DNA of 64,000 nucleotides from an uncultured Pseudohongiella sp. (GCA_951812715.1 OX638323.1:1488001-1552000), one strand, 5' to 3'. Positions 1 through 8,927 are shown, numbered from the stretch's first letter. The notes: a model not told the origin generated them from the sequence alone. Translations and numbers: made by a program.

Positions 1-28
1 GCGGAATTGGCAACCGCGCGTTGAGAGG

Positions 29-509
29 TTAGTCCGGCAAGGCGAACACAAACAGATTCGTGCCCCGGCTCGGACGCAGTTCCGGCGCCAGATTGATCTG
101 GGCGGAACCGGTATTGACGGTAATGTACTGCTTGCCGTTGACCGCATAGGAAATGGGGTAGCCGGAGACCGGCGAGCCCAGATTGATTTCCCATAGCGCC
201 TCGCCGGTCTCCTGATCGAACGCGCGAAAGCGGCCATTGGTGTCGCCGCCGAAGACTAGGCCACCGCCGGTGGCAACAAGGGACATGACGCCAGCGCGTC
301 TCGCCGGTTTCCGCCGAGATCGCCCGCACGGCGCCGGCGTTATCGTTTCCAGGAGCGATCTGATGCCGGTAGGCGATGGAATAGATCTCCAATAGCTGAC
401 CAACACCATCGCCGGTGTCGGTAACCGCCGCGGCCGAGTCGCCGAAAACCTCGACGGACTGATTCGAACGAGCGCGGCGCCGAGGCAAGAACAGGGTTGG
501 TCCAACCAT
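29..509 (-). pseudogene. C-terminal remnant of a PQQ-dependent dehydrogenase, frameshifted
   Basis: The last ~85 codons read as the C-terminal blades of a quinoprotein dehydrogenase: LVATGGGLVFGGD, then FRAFDQETGEALW, then GKQYITVNTG, ending near 29. This closely parallels the end of the intact paralogue at 3278-5047. The upstream part of the same domain (AVRAISAETGET) lies in another reading frame, from an ATG at 507-509 that follows a GAGGAGA ribosome-binding-like sequence. The two frames meet near 280-300. Most of the propeller and any signal peptide are absent, so this is a decayed fragment and not a short gene. The family oxidises alcohols or aldehydes in the periplasm. Assembly error at the frameshift cannot be excluded. 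Confidence 0.7.
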
Positions 510-708
510 GATAATTCTCCTCGGGACGCTCGCCTCGGTTATGAGTTGATTCGGCGAGCCAGCTATTGATAGCAGAAAGAAAACCCGCGTCCCAGACCGC
601 CAGGCTGGCGCGATTGCAATCTTGCCGCCAAAACCGGCGGAAATGCGGTATTCGTCTGCCGCGCTTGATACACTCCGGGACCTGGCGGCGCCTGTTTATG
701 GAGAGATC

Positions 709-1596
709 ATGCATAAGCTTGTTCCCAAATCCGGATGCTTCTTGTTCGGGTTCTGTTTGCTGGCAGCGGGCGCGGTATTCGCCCAGGGCGTTCCCCTCCC
801 GATCGAAATGCTGCCGCTGGGCAAGGACATCGGCATCAGTTCGGGGCAGACGGTAACGCCGGCCTATGAGGGCTGGTATGAAGACGGCGACGGCATGATC
901 GCGTTGTCGTTCGGTTACTACAATCGCAACACCGAAGAAGTGCTGGAAATTCCTGCCGGCGCCGAGAACCGTATTATAGGCGCGCCCGACGGCGACCCCG
1001 ATCAGGGTCAGCCCACTCGATTCGAAGTTGATCGGCACTGGGGCGTGTTCACCGTCAAGGTGCCTCCCGGATTCGGGGAGCCCGTAATCTGGCGTCTGGA
1101 AAATCAGGGCAAGACCTTCGATATCCGGGCCAATCTGAATACCGATTACATCATCGACGCCATCGCCGGCGACGCCAACGGCAATTTTCCGCCGCGCATC
1201 AGATTCGCCGAAGACGCGGATTGGGGTCACGGTCCCGCCGGAGTAACCGCCGGTCCCCTTGAGACCCAGGTCGGAGTCCCGCTCGCCTTGACGGCCTGGG
1301 TCGAGGACCGAGGCGAAGTGAATCCGCTTTTCGCCCAGTTTCTTGGCGGTGGCAGTGGGAAACCTCCGGTTACGGTCGCCTGGTTCAAACAGCAAGGCTC
1401 GGGTGATGTGATCTTCAGTGAAACCAGCGTAAGAGTGGCCGGCGCAGGCGGCGCCGCGAACACCAGCGTGACTTGCGGCGAACCCGGTCTGTATCTGCTG
1501 CGCGCAAGGGTTACCGAGTTTACCGGTCCGGCGATGGCCGGCCATGCCCAATGCTGCTGGACGAATGGCTTTGTGAAAGTAAATGTGAGTGAATAG
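709..1596 (+). CDS. Exported protein of unknown function
   Basis: 295 residues from the ATG at 709, which has GGAGAG three bases upstream; a longer in-frame start at 622 lacks this and would bury the signal peptide. Residues ~1-25 form a signal peptide (KLVPKSGCFLFGFCLLAAG, cleavage near VFA-QG). The mature protein looks beta-rich, with segments such as TPAYEGWYEDGDG and LSFGYYNRNTEEVLEIPAG, and carries two cysteines near its C-terminus (AQCCW). I recall similar exported proteins beside DUF6152 and PQQ-dehydrogenase genes in environmental bacteria, but no function is known to me. It lies upstream of the DUF6152 gene in the same direction. The function is unassigned. Confidence 0.75.
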   Translation: MHKLVPKSGCFLFGFCLLAAGAVFAQGVPLPIEMLPLGKDIGISSGQTVTPAYEGWYEDGDGMIALSFGYYNRNTEEVLEIPAGAENRIIGAPDGDPDQGQPTRFEVDRHWGVFTVKVPPGFGEPVIWRLENQGKTFDIRANLNTDYIIDAIAGDANGNFPPRIRFAEDADWGHGPAGVTAGPLETQVGVPLALTAWVEDRGEVNPLFAQFLGGGSGKPPVTVAWFKQQGSGDVIFSETSVRVAGAGGAANTSVTCGEPGLYLLRARVTEFTGPAMAGHAQCCWTNGFVKVNVSE

Positions 1597-1704
1597 TCAG
1601 GAATGGATTGGATGTGACCTATCTTGGTCAGGAAGACTATGAAAGGATGCTAGCGGACCGCAATGCCCGGCTGGCGCGGCAGCGGGGAGACTCGGAATAG
1701 AATC

Positions 1705-2094
1705 GTGCCGACAAAAGTTCTTGTTCATGGTCTGGCCATGTTCGGTCTCATGACGATCGCGGGGCGCGCCGCGGCCCACCACAGTTTTGCCGCGGAGTTT
1801 TCCTATGAACTGTTTGGCGCCAAGGAAGGCGAAGTCGTCGAAGTGCATTACGTCAATCCCCACACGCGAATTTTCGTTGCCGTTACCAGTGAAGACGGCG
1901 AAGCAGAGATCTGGGACGCCCAGAGTCATGCCATCAGTACTTTGCTTCGCGCTGGCTGGCGCAGAGACACGGTCAGGGTTGGCGACAATGTCGCGCTTGA
2001 AGGCTTTCTGGGGCTGGATAGTTCTCGCAAGATATGGATCAGCAAGATGACCCTCGAGGACGGCGAGGTCATTACCATAAGCGCGGGAAACTGA
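1705..2094 (+). CDS. DUF6152 family exported protein
   Basis: 129 residues from a GTG at 1705, giving a good signal peptide (KVLVHGLAMFGLMTIAG) and a mature start at AHHSFAAEF. That HHSFAAE start, plus VNPHTRIFV, an ALRRAGW-like LLRAGWRRDTV, and a GDNVALEGF segment, match DUF6152. An ATG at 1663 in the same frame would only add a polar N-terminus. Proteins of this family are small, periplasmic and uncharacterised; they often accompany quinoprotein dehydrogenases, as here (3278-5047). The stop is 6 bases before the next gene, so the two are probably co-transcribed. Confidence 0.8.
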   Translation: MPTKVLVHGLAMFGLMTIAGRAAAHHSFAAEFSYELFGAKEGEVVEVHYVNPHTRIFVAVTSEDGEAEIWDAQSHAISTLLRAGWRRDTVRVGDNVALEGFLGLDSSRKIWISKMTLEDGEVITISAGN

Positions 2095-2100
2095 ATCCAG

Positions 2101-3099
2101 ATGCAAGCTGAATTGAGAATTTCCGCATCCATTGTTTCGCTTTTCCTTGCCGGCGCCTGCTGGGCACAGATCGAAGGCGACTGGCTATTGACGTTGAATC
2201 ACGACGCGGAACGGTTGGGCATCATCACGTTTGAACGCGAGCAGGGCGAGTTGAACGCCTATGTCGATGGCGGTCCCGTCGAGTTCACGCTGGCAGGCGG
2301 CAGGCTGGAAATGGAGGTGGATTACCGCAATGCCGGCGGCAGGCTGCTCAGCCGGCAACTTGCCGGCACGGTTGACGGCACTGTCATGACGGGAACCCTG
2401 ATTGCCCACCACGATGGCTCTACCGGAACCTGGCGCGCCGAGCCAAGAGCGCCCGAGGCAGCGCTGCCGCCGGCGCCGGTGGATTTCAGCGGCATCTGGT
2501 CGCGAATCTCGGCCGGCATGGAAAAAGTGCATCTTGACTATACCGAGTCGGCACGGTTGCAGGTCGATGATTACAGCTACCTTGACGATCCGGCCCTGCG
2601 CTGTATCTCGCCGGCCCTGGTGCGGATTTCAGGCTGGCCCTACCCGCTGGAAATCTTGCAGAACGAACAGCAGTTGACCATTTTGTACGAGAGTTTTCGC
2701 GAAGTGCGGAGAATTTTCCTCGACGGCCGCGATTTTCCCGAAGACCTGCCGGCAAGAGCCATGGGCTATTCCCTCGGCCGCTGGGAAGGCAGCACTCTGG
2801 TGGTGGAGTCAGCGCTGCTCAAGCCGGCCTTCGTGGATCAGGCCGGACAACCCGTATCCGAAAACGCCAGGGTGGTCGAGCGTATTTCCATGAGCGAAGA
2901 CGGCCAGAACTTGCGCGGCCTGCTGACGCTGCACGATCCCGAGAACTACCGGCGGCCCATCATTCGTTACCGGCAGTGGCGCAAGACTCTGGACACGACC
3001 ATTCTGGAATACGACTGCGATTCCTATCCGTTTTACCGCGGCCTGGAATTCGAAGGCAGGCTCGATGAATTCTGGGAGCGGATGAGCCAACGCCGCTGA
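2101..3099 (+). CDS. Exported protein of unknown function, DUF6152-associated
   Basis: 332 residues with an N-terminal signal peptide (SIVSLFLAGACWA-QIEGDW). Residues ~25-110 resemble a lipocalin-like or extracellular small beta domain (GDWLLTLN, FTLAGGRLEMEV, GTVDGTVMTGTL). The C-terminal half has PVDFSGIW, LRCISPALVRI, FREVRRIFLDGR and MGYSLGRWEGSTLVVES, which form a recurring signature of uncharacterised secreted proteins in Acidobacteria and Gammaproteobacteria. It lies 6 bases after the DUF6152 gene and upstream of the PQQ dehydrogenase. I infer a periplasmic role linked to that enzyme, without direct evidence. Confidence 0.7.
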   Translation: MQAELRISASIVSLFLAGACWAQIEGDWLLTLNHDAERLGIITFEREQGELNAYVDGGPVEFTLAGGRLEMEVDYRNAGGRLLSRQLAGTVDGTVMTGTLIAHHDGSTGTWRAEPRAPEAALPPAPVDFSGIWSRISAGMEKVHLDYTESARLQVDDYSYLDDPALRCISPALVRISGWPYPLEILQNEQQLTILYESFREVRRIFLDGRDFPEDLPARAMGYSLGRWEGSTLVVESALLKPAFVDQAGQPVSENARVVERISMSEDGQNLRGLLTLHDPENYRRPIIRYRQWRKTLDTTILEYDCDSYPFYRGLEFEGRLDEFWERMSQRR

Positions 3100-3157
3100 T
3101 GAAAGGCAATGCATTGACCCGCGAATGGCGATGCAATGGCTTACATATACGCGCATG

Positions 3158-3185
3158 TGTATACAAAAGTGCGTTTTTGTATACA
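3158..3185. promoter_or_regulatory. Perfect 11-bp inverted repeat, probable operator
   Basis: TGTATACAAAA (3158-3168) and its exact reverse complement (3175-3185) are separated by 6 bases. TGTATACA cores are typical of GntR-family (FadR-subfamily) operators. It lies about 90 bp upstream of the PQQ dehydrogenase start and after the preceding stop at 3099. The arms are AT-rich and no T-run follows, so an operator fits better than a terminator. Confidence 0.5.
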
Positions 3186-3277
3186 TGACGATGTGGACGT
3201 GTATAAATTCCGTGGATTTCGCGATATGTCGCGAAAACTGAATAACAGCCGGCATTGACCGGATCAGGGGAGAACTG

Positions 3278-5047
3278 ATGATGCGCATTTTTTGCACGCG
3301 AATGAGCCGTGCGTCTGTAGTTTGGGGCTGTGTCGCCCTGGCGCCCGCATTCGCGCAATCGAACGGCGAAAGCGCGAATTTGCTGGCGGACATGCGAGCG
3401 GTGACCGGCGACATGCTGGAAAATCCCGCCCCCGGCGACTGGCTGATCTGGCGCAAGTCCTATGACAGCCTGGGATTCAGCCCGCTGGACCAGATCAATA
3501 CCGAGAATGTCGATCAACTGGTCGAGAGCTGGCGCGCGCCGCTGGCGCCCGGCGCCGCTATGCCTACGCCCCTGGTGCACGATGGCGTGATCTTTCTTGC
3601 CGATGTCGGCGATGTGGTGCTGGCCCTGGATGCGAGTAGCGGCGCCGAATTGTGGCGTTATGAACATGCGACCGATCCCGACAGGACCGGCGCCGGCCTC
3701 AACGGAAAATTCGGCATAGCGATCTACGGCGACCTGCTCATCGTGCCCACGCTCGACCTGAGCCTGGTCGCACTCAATTTCAGAACCGGCGAACCGGTCT
3801 GGAATCACGCCATTGCGGTCACAGCCTCGAGTCCCAAAACCTACTCCCTGCGGGCATCGCCGCTGATCGCCAACGGCGTCGTCGTTCAGGGAGTTACGGC
3901 GACCATGGTGCCGGAAGGCGGCTTCATCATCGGCCTGGATGCGGGCAGCGGCGAGGAATTATGGCGTTTCCAGACTGTAGCGGGACCGGACGATTCCGGC
4001 GGACACACCTGGAACGATATCGCCCATACAGAGCGCCAGGGAGGCTCGGTCTGGGTTAGCGGCAGTTACGATCCGGAACTCGATCTGGTTTTTTTCGGGC
4101 CGGCGCCCACCTACCATACCGCGCCGCTGCTCGATCCGGTGGCTATACAAGGCGTCAGCAATGACGCGCTGTACACCAATTCGACGATTGCTCTGCGGCC
4201 GCGAAGCGGCGAGTTGGTATGGCATTTCCAGCACGTGGCGAACGATCAGTGGGATCTGGACTGGTCATTCGAGCGGCAAATCATCGAAGTCGACGTAGAC
4301 GGCTCGCCCCGCAAGGCGGTAATTACCGCGGGCAAAATTGCGCTTTACGATGCGCTGGACGCGGCCACTGGCGAATACCTTTTTTCCATCGACCTGGGAT
4401 TGCAGAATCTGGTTGCCTCGATCGACCCGCAATCCGGCGTAAAAACCATGAACCCGAACGCGCGGCCGAATGCCGAGAATGCCGTGCTGGTTTGCCCGCA
4501 GCCCATCGGCGGGCGTAACTGGCTTGCGGGGGCAGTGAATCCGGAGAGCAACATGCTCTTCCTGTCGCTCGCCGAGACCTGCATGATGGGCGGGCCGACC
4601 GGAGGGGATTCCCAGTTACTCAGCACCGGCGCCGCCATTTCGGGGATAGCTCCCCCCGACAGCGACGGCAATGTCGGCCGCTTGCAGGCGATAAATCTCG
4701 AAACCCGCGAGTTGGCCTGGAGTTTCCGCGAGTTCATGCCGCCTTCCTCGGCAGTGCTCGCAACCGGCGGCGGCCTGGTTTTCGGCGCCGCCGTCGACCA
4801 GTCGTTCAAGGCCTTCGACCAGACCGACGGCGAAGTTCTCTGGAAAACCGACCTCGGCGATATCGCTGCTTCGTTTCCGATCAGTTACAGCGTGGGCGGG
4901 AAACAGCACATTGCCCTGGTGGTCGGCCAACCGGGCTTGCATGCGAGCGCCCTGATCGGTATCGCCATGCAGACTTCCGGCGACATGTCCCGTTTCAGCG
5001 GACTCACCCGCGAAGGCCCGTCCCTGGTCGTCTTCGCCCTGCCCTGA
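3278..5047 (+). CDS. PQQ-dependent (quinoprotein) dehydrogenase-like beta-propeller protein
   Basis: 589 residues preceded by GGGGAG. A signal peptide ends near AFAQS, so the protein is periplasmic. Repeated propeller W-motif segments run through the protein: ALDASSGAELWRYE, ALNFRTGEPVWNH, GLDAGSGEELWRFQ, LRPRSGELVWHFQ, AINLETRELAWSF and AFDQTDGEVLWKTD. The sequence SYDPELDLVFFG and the block around HFQHVANDQWDLDW fit the quinoprotein alcohol dehydrogenase family. I see no C-terminal cytochrome c CXXCH, so electrons would pass to a separate acceptor. The substrate is unknown. A decayed paralogue is at 29-509. Probable control is through the inverted repeat at 3158-3185. Confidence 0.85.
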   Translation: MMRIFCTRMSRASVVWGCVALAPAFAQSNGESANLLADMRAVTGDMLENPAPGDWLIWRKSYDSLGFSPLDQINTENVDQLVESWRAPLAPGAAMPTPLVHDGVIFLADVGDVVLALDASSGAELWRYEHATDPDRTGAGLNGKFGIAIYGDLLIVPTLDLSLVALNFRTGEPVWNHAIAVTASSPKTYSLRASPLIANGVVVQGVTATMVPEGGFIIGLDAGSGEELWRFQTVAGPDDSGGHTWNDIAHTERQGGSVWVSGSYDPELDLVFFGPAPTYHTAPLLDPVAIQGVSNDALYTNSTIALRPRSGELVWHFQHVANDQWDLDWSFERQIIEVDVDGSPRKAVITAGKIALYDALDAATGEYLFSIDLGLQNLVASIDPQSGVKTMNPNARPNAENAVLVCPQPIGGRNWLAGAVNPESNMLFLSLAETCMMGGPTGGDSQLLSTGAAISGIAPPDSDGNVGRLQAINLETRELAWSFREFMPPSSAVLATGGGLVFGAAVDQSFKAFDQTDGEVLWKTDLGDIAASFPISYSVGGKQHIALVVGQPGLHASALIGIAMQTSGDMSRFSGLTREGPSLVVFALP

Positions 5048-5154
5048 AAGCTGTAATGAAAATCGCCAGCGCGGGCGAGGGATCGGTATAATCAAGGCTG
5101 GGAGTCAGGCTCCTGGCCGCTCGCTGCAAACTTACAAGATGAGACTCGATAAAC

Positions 5155-5382
5155 ATGGATATCTCGATTGCATACTGTGTACAGTGAAACTATAAACCCA
5201 AGGCTGTCAGTCTGGCAGCCAAATTAGCCGACCGCTTCGGCGTTACGGCTCGCCTCATCGAAAGCGGCGGCGGCAGATTCGATGTGCATGTCGGCGGCCA
5301 ATTGGCGTATTCAAAACATGAAACGGGAGAGTTTCCGGACGAAGCCCGCCTGATCTCCGAGATCGCTCGAAACTTCGCCTGA
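5155..5382 (+). CDS. SelW-like (Rdx family) selenoprotein, UGA = Sec11
   Basis: Reading through the TGA at 5185-5187 gives 75 residues: MDISIAYCVQ-U-NYKPKAVSLAAKL..., ending at the TGA of 5380-5382. Cys8 and Sec11 form the CxxU motif in the same context as SelW (beta strand, YC-x-x-U-x-Y, then a helix). The C-terminal part (SGGGRFDVHVGGQLAYSKHE, then TGEFPD) is the conserved SelT/W/H domain ending. An upstream in-frame stop at 5140-5142 makes the ATG at 5155 the only start. A SECIS-like hairpin lies at 5202-5220. SelW/Rdx proteins are small cytosolic thiol-redox proteins. If UGA were a true stop, a 10-residue peptide would be followed by 64 conserved codons. It precedes the serine hydrolase gene. 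Confidence 0.88.
5202..5220 (+). promoter_or_regulatory. Putative bacterial SECIS element of the SelW-like gene
   Basis: A 7-bp stem, 5202-5208 GGCTGTC with 5214-5220 GGCAGCC (one G-U pair), closes the loop AGTCT. The loop starts 21 nt after the UGA and has G as its second base followed by U. This fits the bacterial SECIS pattern known from E. coli fdhF, where SelB binds a loop G and U. The hairpin lies inside the coding sequence, as in bacteria generally. Confidence 0.75.
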
Positions 5383-5489
5383 GGCCGATTCCGATCACTT
5401 CCGGGGTACCAACGGACAAGGAGTCGGGTGAGTTTCTCCGCCGTTCTTCGCTAGCTGATATGACGCTGCTGCAGAAAAGGTTTTACTCG

Positions 5490-7112
5490 ATGAAAACTTC
5501 ACCGATACCAACGTTTGGCGCTCTACTTGCCCTCTTCCTTGGCCTTGCCTGTCAGGCGGCCGATTCGGGGGACATACACGAAAGAATCAACAACGCGATA
5601 AGCCGCGGCAAGGTAGGCGCCGCCGTGTTTGCCTCCTACGATCAGGGCGATGTCACCGTATACGGATACGGCCAGACCAGGCCCGACCAATCGCGGGAAC
5701 CCGATGGCGATACACTGTTCGAGATCGGGTCCATCACCAAAGTGTTCACGGCCATACTGGTCCAGCGCCTGGTAGAGCAAGGCAGGCTCGACTGGGATGA
5801 GCAGATCTCCAGCTACAGCAAGGAATTGCCGTTCGAGAACGAGTCGGTGGGCGCGATCACGCTTCGTTCGCTGGCGACCCATTCTTCCGGGCTGCCGCGT
5901 CTGCCCGACAACTTCTCCCTGGGCGACATCCTGGACCCCTATGCGGACTACACGCGAAGTGACTTGAATGAATTTCTGCGCTCATTCGATCCCGATTCCC
6001 TGTCCAGCGAACAAGTCTATTCGAACCTGGGATTCGGCTTGCTGGGATCCATCGCGGCCGATGCCGCGCGAATGGACTATCCGGCCGCGATAGAGGAATA
6101 CATCCTTGCGCCATTGGGTATGAGCCGGTCGTTCGCGGCCTATCCGCAACAAGTCGACCCAAACATGGCTTCGGGATACAGCGACGGTGCGGTCATGCCG
6201 GCGTGGACTTTCGATTCCCTGGCCGGCGCCGGCGCAATCGTTTCATCCGCGAACGACCTGATGCGATTCATACAGGCCAACTTCGCAGCGGATGCGTTCG
6301 GCGTGCATGGGGCGATTCTCGCGACCCAGCAGCCTCAGGAAGGATACGACATGGCCCTGGCCTGGCAGATGACAGCGGATGGGGAAGGGAACACGGTCCA
6401 TTGGCACAATGGCGGCACCGGCGGCTATGCCAGTTTCCTCGCCGTGAATCCAGCCCAATCAAAAGGCTGGCTGCTATTAACCGCATCTTCCGATTACGCT
6501 GAAGTGACCAACCTCGGGCTGTCGCTGCTTGCGCAACCACCGCAGGCGCAAACCATCGATCTCGCGCCGTATACCGGAGTATTTCAATTGGGTCCAGGCT
6601 TTTCCCTCACATTCTCGGAGCGTGACGGACAGCTATTCGGCCAGGCCACGGGGCAGACGGCATTTCCATTGACGCAACAGGGCGAGCACGTATTCGAGTT
6701 CGCCGCCGCGCGGATTCGGGTGACGTTTGCCACGCCAGTAGAGGGTTCCTCCGCGGGCATCGAGTTCGTTCAGGCAGGTCAGATCATCAACGCGCCCCGG
6801 GTCGAAGACGAACTCGGAACAACGGAACGCGAGGAAATCCCGCTCGACAGCGCAGTCCTGAACGACTACGAGGGCGAATATGAGCTGGCGGAAGGCGTCG
6901 CGATAACGGTTTCGGTCCGCGAGTCCCAGTTGTTCATTCAGGTGACCGGCCAGCAGGCCTTTCCGGCTTTTGCCATGGACACGGACCGCTTTTTTCTAAG
7001 GGTCGTGGATGCGGAGATCGAATTCCTGCGCGATGACGGCGGCTACGTTCACGAACTGATCCTCTACCAGGCAGGCGAACATCGCGCGCGTCGCTTGGGC
7101 GCGCGCCTCTGA
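5490..7112 (+). CDS. Class C beta-lactamase-related serine hydrolase
   Basis: 540 residues from the ATG at 5490 (AAAAGG upstream); an in-frame ATG at 5460 would precede the signal peptide by 10 residues. The signal peptide ends around LACQAAD; a lipoprotein cleavage at that Cys is possible but the lipobox is not ideal. Active-site motifs are SITK (Ser81, Lys84), YSN (177-179) and HNGGTGG (~305), as in the beta-lactamase/D-alanyl carboxypeptidase fold. Two C-terminal DUF3471-like beta domains follow (YTGVFQLGPG..., YEGEYELAEG...). The likely role is a periplasmic peptidase or esterase; the substrate is not predictable. It starts about 107 bp after the SelW-like gene. Confidence 0.88.
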   Translation: MKTSPIPTFGALLALFLGLACQAADSGDIHERINNAISRGKVGAAVFASYDQGDVTVYGYGQTRPDQSREPDGDTLFEIGSITKVFTAILVQRLVEQGRLDWDEQISSYSKELPFENESVGAITLRSLATHSSGLPRLPDNFSLGDILDPYADYTRSDLNEFLRSFDPDSLSSEQVYSNLGFGLLGSIAADAARMDYPAAIEEYILAPLGMSRSFAAYPQQVDPNMASGYSDGAVMPAWTFDSLAGAGAIVSSANDLMRFIQANFAADAFGVHGAILATQQPQEGYDMALAWQMTADGEGNTVHWHNGGTGGYASFLAVNPAQSKGWLLLTASSDYAEVTNLGLSLLAQPPQAQTIDLAPYTGVFQLGPGFSLTFSERDGQLFGQATGQTAFPLTQQGEHVFEFAAARIRVTFATPVEGSSAGIEFVQAGQIINAPRVEDELGTTEREEIPLDSAVLNDYEGEYELAEGVAITVSVRESQLFIQVTGQQAFPAFAMDTDRFFLRVVDAEIEFLRDDGGYVHELILYQAGEHRARRLGARL

Positions 7113-7354
7113 TTGACCTCCAGCAACAAGGCTGTGCTAACTCCCTCCGCTGCCGAAGTCCCAATCGCTGCGCGGCCGATTTGTCCGTTCTCCAAGCGCT
7201 CTGTCGACCATCGCCCATTGCTTGCGTTCTGCCCTTGTCGGCGCCCTGTCGAAAAGTCCGGCCGATATCGATACCAAGCACGAAAATTCGCGAATTTACC
7301 GCCAGTAGCGTTGCCGGCCCTGAAACTCCGCCGAACCGAGGCGCCACGACTCTT

Positions 7355-8425
7355 ATGACGATGAAGCTGAAATCAGCCGCATACGAACTGGAGAATTTCG
7401 AAGACGCTCAAGAATTCTTCCACAGCCGTGGCTGGACCGACGGCTTTCCCGTCGTCCCTCCGACTCCGGAAGCGGTACGTGCCTGTCTCGAATGGGCGAA
7501 TCTTCCCGCCGGGGAATTGATCGGCGTCGAGCCGGTCAGGGAACGCGCGGTCACCGCCGAGAAGCTGGCGATCAATGCCGTCATGGCCGGCTGCCTGCCG
7601 AGCCATTTTCCCGCCGTGGTCACGGCCTGGACGGCGATGTCGCGAGAGGAATTTCTCTTGCACGGCGCGACCGCCAGCACCGGCGGCTGCGCGATCCTGG
7701 TCATTATCAACGGTCCGATTCGACTGCAAATCGGCACGGACAGCGGCTTCAACGTTCTCGGCGGCGGTGACCGCGCAACCGCGGTGATCGGCCGGGCGAT
7801 CCGGCTCGCATTGATCAATATTCTCGATGTCAGTCCCGGCGCCATCGACCGCTCGACCCTGGGCCACCCCGGCAAGATCAGCTATTGTCTGGCGGAAGAC
7901 GAAGAAGGTTCGAGTTGGCCGTCAATAGCCGAAACTCGGGGAATCCCGGCGGACGCTTCCGCGGTCACGGTTTTCGCCGCCGGCGCGCCGCGGCAGATCA
8001 TGAACGAATGGACCACCGAAGCGGAGCAGATACTTGAGACTTACGCCGCCGAAATGCGCGCCAATATGCGCAATTACTCGATCTGGTCCGGCAATTATGT
8101 GATCGTCGTGCCAAAGCAGCATCGCGACCTCCTGCAAGCCGCCGGCTGGAGCAAATCGGACATCGCTGCATTCATTTTCCGCAAAGCGCGAATCAAAAGA
8201 GGCGAATGGGCAAAGGTCGGCAAGTCCGCGGTCGTTCGCGGCAAGACCGATACAGAGTATTGCGCCCTGCCCTCACCGGATCACCTGCTGGTGCTCGCGG
8301 CGGGTGGGCCGGCTGGAGGATTCGGCGCTGTCATTCCTCCCTGGCTCGGCCTGAAAAGCCGTGCCGTGACAGTTGCCGTCGGCGCCTGCGTGGATTGCGA
8401 GCCGCTGGCGCGGGAACCGCGCTAG
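7355..8425 (+). CDS. Conserved protein of unnamed family (NAVMAGC / GGCAILVIINGP signature)
   Basis: 356 residues from the ATG at 7355; an in-frame extension to 7181 is low-complexity and lacks homology-like character. Recognisable segments are RGWTDGFPVVPPTPE, EKLAINAVMAGCLP, STGGCAILVIINGP, RAIRLALINILD and RSTLGHPGKISYC, then a C-terminal region with VLAAGGPAGG. I know this arrangement from actinobacterial and proteobacterial proteins of unknown function, and I associate it loosely with UGSC-family proteins, one of which is at 15106-15651. There is no signal peptide, so it is cytosolic. Conserved cysteines sit in MAGC and GGC. No enzyme activity can be assigned. Confidence 0.75.
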   Translation: MTMKLKSAAYELENFEDAQEFFHSRGWTDGFPVVPPTPEAVRACLEWANLPAGELIGVEPVRERAVTAEKLAINAVMAGCLPSHFPAVVTAWTAMSREEFLLHGATASTGGCAILVIINGPIRLQIGTDSGFNVLGGGDRATAVIGRAIRLALINILDVSPGAIDRSTLGHPGKISYCLAEDEEGSSWPSIAETRGIPADASAVTVFAAGAPRQIMNEWTTEAEQILETYAAEMRANMRNYSIWSGNYVIVVPKQHRDLLQAAGWSKSDIAAFIFRKARIKRGEWAKVGKSAVVRGKTDTEYCALPSPDHLLVLAAGGPAGGFGAVIPPWLGLKSRAVTVAVGACVDCEPLAREPR

Positions 8426-8477
8426 CAAGCGGCGACACAAACCAGGTAAGGTCCTACTCTATGCACCCGGATTGCAA

Positions 8478-8927
8478 GTGAGCGCTACCTTGTTTCATTC
8501 GCCCGCAAGACTGATTCGCCTACTCCTGTCTGGCGCTTTTTGGATCGTGGGAACGATGCCGCATCTTTCGTCCGCGGCCGAGCAGGAACCGGGCTTGCTC
8601 ACGATCGAAGGACATCTGGTCGGCCTGATCGAATCCCTGTCGGACTTAAGCGATCCGGCGCTGATCATTCGGTCATACTATGAATTACTGCCGGAAGAAC
8701 AGCGCGAAGCCGCCGAGTCTCGGCGGGTAAATCTTGACGCCCTGCTGCCTGCGTACCGAGTCGCATTCACCGCGGCCGACAGCGCTGAACTGGCGCAAGT
8801 AATGACCGATATCGACACGCACTGGTCCGCGATTCTGACGCTTCACGCCCTGGAATTTACCCGAGAAGCGCAGCAGATCCTGATTGACGCCTACCGCGAA
8901 ACGTATTCATTCAGTTTTTCCGATTAG
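8478..8927 (+). CDS. Small exported protein of unknown function
   Basis: 149 residues from a GTG at 8478, chosen because it places a signal peptide at the N-terminus (ARLIRLLLSGAFWIVGTMP, cleavage near SSAAEQ). The mature part is helical (LLTIEGHLVGLIESLSDLSD, AESRRVNLDALLPAYRVAF). The frame is open further upstream, to 8373, but overlaps the preceding gene. It lies 52 bp after the 7355-8425 gene and probably belongs to its transcript. I do not recognise a family. Confidence 0.6.
   Translation: MSATLFHSPARLIRLLLSGAFWIVGTMPHLSSAAEQEPGLLTIEGHLVGLIESLSDLSDPALIIRSYYELLPEEQREAAESRRVNLDALLPAYRVAFTAADSAELAQVMTDIDTHWSAILTLHALEFTREAQQILIDAYRETYSFSFSD

Noticed and set aside
340..1551. 403-residue minus-strand open frame opposite the exported protein gene
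   Set aside because: Antisense to a gene with a signal peptide and ribosome-binding site; the translated sequence is Arg/Gly-rich with no domain. Such long antisense frames are common at this GC content.
1613..1699. Short frame VTYLGQEDYERMLADRNARL with a few more codons before the DUF6152 gene
   Set aside because: It resembles the tail of a larger protein but is only ~29 codons with no clear start; it could be a fragment, and cannot be supported.
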